A DNA stretch of 64,000 nucleotides from positions 727,766-791,765 of the forward strand of contig CAWJXA010000001.1 in the NCBI GenBank assembly GCA_963846715.1. Direction: 5' to 3'. This document shows, piece after piece, positions 62,406-64,000 of the stretch. A program made the translations under genes and the position numbers. The number at the start of each line of letters is the position of its first letter. Position 1 is the first letter of the stretch. Origin of the DNA: Bog-257 sp963846715. GTDB lineage: Bacteria > Acidobacteriota > Terriglobia > Terriglobales > Acidobacteriaceae. The notes under the pieces are model-generated. The model saw only the letters and a list, made by a program, of their open reading frames with translations, was not told the origin of the DNA and did not search any database.

Positions 62406-62486
62406 TCTTCGCCGGCAGTCGTCAACGGCATGGTGTACGTCGGAAGCGACTATCACCTCAACGCTTGGCATTTGCCGAGTCAATGA
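62406..62486 (+). pseudogene. PQQ-propeller protein, last blade only
   Basis: A 26-codon tail reading SSPAVVNGMVYVGSDYHLNA then WHLPSQ and stop. This is the closing strand pattern of PQQ-type beta-propeller repeats (SSPAVxNGxVYVGS). No upstream part is present, as the truncated oxidase lies directly before it. Confidence 0.6.
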
Positions 62487-62526
62487 GGCCGAGCGCACGG
62501 GTTAACACCGGCGGTTTACGGCATCT

Positions 62527-63831
62527 TCAGTCAGGCAATGTTTGGCCCCGTGTCTCCACGGCGAAGGGAATCACCAGCAGTCCTATTCCGAAGGCGATGG
62601 CGGTGATGGCGACCGGTTTGCCAAGACTCCCCATCCGTCCGACTAGCGCGCCGATGCCAAAGTTCACTCCCGCGGCAAAAAACCGTCCAAACGAAGTGGT
62701 GAATGCGAAGGCAGTGGCACGGACCGAGGTGCTGTATTGCTCCGGCAGCCACAAGCTGAAGACCGCGAAGTTACCGCCAAAAAAGCCCAGGAAAAACAAC
62801 ACGGCGATAAATGGTTTCAGTCCCTGCTGCAGATAAAAGGTCCAGCCAAAACTGAGCAGGATGCAAATCGCCATTCCGAGAAAATAGAAGGCCAGGGTTC
62901 GCTTTCGGCCGAAGCGCTCTGCCAGGGGTGGCACGGCAAGACAGCCAAGAATCGTTCCCAGCGACAGCAGTCCCATACCCAAGGACGCCGTGCGCACCGC
63001 CTGCGGCTGAAGCATCCCGGCACGTTTGGCTAACGCGATGATGGCGGTAGGCGCATAAACCGCACCCGCCCACAATCCGCAAATCGCAGATGCCAGCAGG
63101 ACCGTATTAACCACCGTTCGGCGAGTGTAGGGAGCACCGAGAATAGCGCGAAGCGGACTATGTTGACGAACGGTTTGGGTAACGGCTTTCCTCTCCCAGC
63201 GCTCTGGTTCCTTTACCCGGCGCAGAACAACGAAGGCCACGATAACCGGCGTCAGTCCGCACCAGAACATGGCCCGCCAGCCAAAGTGCGCTCCCACGGT
63301 GTAGTTGAGAGCGGACGCCAGGAAGAAGCCTGCGTAGTATCCAGTCTGCAAGTAACCGGCGCCCATCTTGCGCCGGTCTTCCGGCCACGCTTCAGCGACA
63401 TAGGTTCCGGCCAGGGCCCACTCGCCACCGATGCCGATGCCGGCCAGCAATCGGAATAGCGCCAGCTGCCATACGTTCTGAGACAACGCAGCCGCTCCGG
63501 TGAATAATGCGTAGACAAAGATAGTGGCAGCCAGCACGCGGGTGCGGCCAAATCGATCGGCGATTGGTCCCCAGATCAACGACAGTCCCCAGCCCACCAA
63601 AAAGAGGGCGAAGAGGACGGAGCCTACAAATCCCACAGTGGCCGGCGTCGCCTTGATCCCTGACTTGGGCAGCAGCTCGCTGAGCGCGGGACTCAAGACC
63701 AGCGCATAAATTACGGAATCCATTCCGTCGAGAGTCCAACCAGTCCAAGCCGCCCAGAAGCCTGTGATCTGCGAGCGATTTAGTTTGGTGTGCGTGGGAA
63801 TTCCAGAAGGCGGCACCGCGATGTCTGACAT
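62527..63831 (-). CDS. MFS transporter
   Basis: Major facilitator protein of 434 residues with twelve predicted helices. WGPIADRFGRTRVLAATI is the loop 2-3 motif and PLAERFGRKRTLAFYF its counterpart in loop 8-9. GIGIGGEWALAGTYVAEAWP (core GIGGEWALAGTYVAEAWP) is typical of the sialate/aromatic-acid or metabolite:H+ symporter groups. GWTLDGMDSVIYALV holds the conserved Asp of helix 1. The substrate cannot be fixed. The ATG at 63831 gives a cytoplasmic N-terminus. It is a single intact gene at the edge of the decayed zone, with nothing recognisable from 63832 to the window end. Confidence 0.9.
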   Translation of the reverse strand: MSDIAVPPSGIPTHTKLNRSQITGFWAAWTGWTLDGMDSVIYALVLSPALSELLPKSGIKATPATVGFVGSVLFALFLVGWGLSLIWGPIADRFGRTRVLAATIFVYALFTGAAALSQNVWQLALFRLLAGIGIGGEWALAGTYVAEAWPEDRRKMGAGYLQTGYYAGFFLASALNYTVGAHFGWRAMFWCGLTPVIVAFVVLRRVKEPERWERKAVTQTVRQHSPLRAILGAPYTRRTVVNTVLLASAICGLWAGAVYAPTAIIALAKRAGMLQPQAVRTASLGMGLLSLGTILGCLAVPPLAERFGRKRTLAFYFLGMAICILLSFGWTFYLQQGLKPFIAVLFFLGFFGGNFAVFSLWLPEQYSTSVRATAFAFTTSFGRFFAAGVNFGIGALVGRMGSLGKPVAITAIAFGIGLLVIPFAVETRGQTLPD

Positions 63832-64000
63832 TGTGTGACCCTCTTTTGGTACGGTTTGGATGCCAGACTACTTGAGACTACTTATTAAGATATCGGGCAG
63901 CATATCACAGCGACTCCAGTAGAGAACCTACCCTTCAAAAGCAGTCTCGCGGCTTTGGAAGAGAACCTGAACTGCTGGCTTGGTTACCTTGCCCATGGCA

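Noticed and set aside
1..64000. CRISPR arrays
   Set aside because: No regularly spaced direct repeats were found. The only repeats are tRNA-Phe, the 76-bp pair, the Cys-rich duplication and short palindromes.

Overview
The window reads as a chromosomal segment of a Gram-negative, soil-type Acidobacteriota (Terriglobia-like). This is inferred from gene content: a DUF1844 protein, an outer-membrane and LPS gene set (kdsD, an RND pump with TolC-like factor, a large coiled-coil porin), bacillithiol deacetylase BshB1, RodZ, and many secreted beta-propeller or copper-oxidase proteins. Base composition looks GC-rich, high fifties by eye and not computed. No CRISPR array or rRNA was seen. One tRNA is present, tRNA-Phe(GAA).

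Region 1 (1-9.2 kb) is housekeeping: ygfZ, a dehydrogenase of the isocitrate/isopropylmalate family, a polyprenyl diphosphate synthase, a VapBC/FitAB-type toxin-antitoxin pair with a perfect 18-bp operator palindrome, then a minus-strand run bshB1 / O-methyltransferase / UPF0173 hydrolase / rhodanese / Fis-type HTH / CvpA / purC. Region 2 (9.5-25.9 kb) holds a SET-domain protein, ssb, malQ, a CstB-like persulfide dioxygenase-rhodanese convergent with cydAB, a GAF-GGDEF cyclase, rodZ-kdsD, an apparently circularly permuted D-amino-acid-oxidase-like lipoprotein, yjbQ, galM and a subtilase. Region 3 (26-43 kb) holds a three-gene RND efflux operon with an attenuator-like leader, a patatin, three secreted proteins (kelch, propeller, multicopper oxidase), dut, an ornithine cyclodeaminase homologue, a porin and an OmpA-like protein. 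Short MITE/REP-like repeats sit between these genes.

Region 4 (43.4-47.6 kb) is an old integration site. tRNA-Phe is followed 2.4 kb later by a 49-bp copy of its 3' half with one mismatch. Next to that copy is the C-terminal stump of a tyrosine recombinase, abutting the C-terminal part of a flavin-dependent halogenase-like gene. Region 5 (47.6-52.8 kb) is methionine synthesis: a MetE-like core protein divergent from a MetH split into two genes that overlap by 4 bp.

Region 6 (52.8-62.5 kb) is an accessory zone full of broken genes: a PstS-like protein, a carboxylesterase, a xanthine dehydrogenase tail, a SnoaL protein, a multicopper oxidase and a PQQ-propeller tail. It also holds an IS91-type element with its own tyrosine recombinase. 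Its most unusual content is a PatA-like subtilisin followed by a translationally coupled small ORF and two tandem cysteine-rich Stig1-like proteins, one with a short leader-like N-terminus. This could be a maturation protease and its substrates. An MFS transporter closes the window; 63832-64000 shows nothing recognisable.

Several intact-looking core genes (the IDH-like gene, malQ, the cstB-like gene) carry single-base frameshifts, mostly one extra base. Sequencing or assembly indels are therefore a serious alternative to real gene decay across the window.
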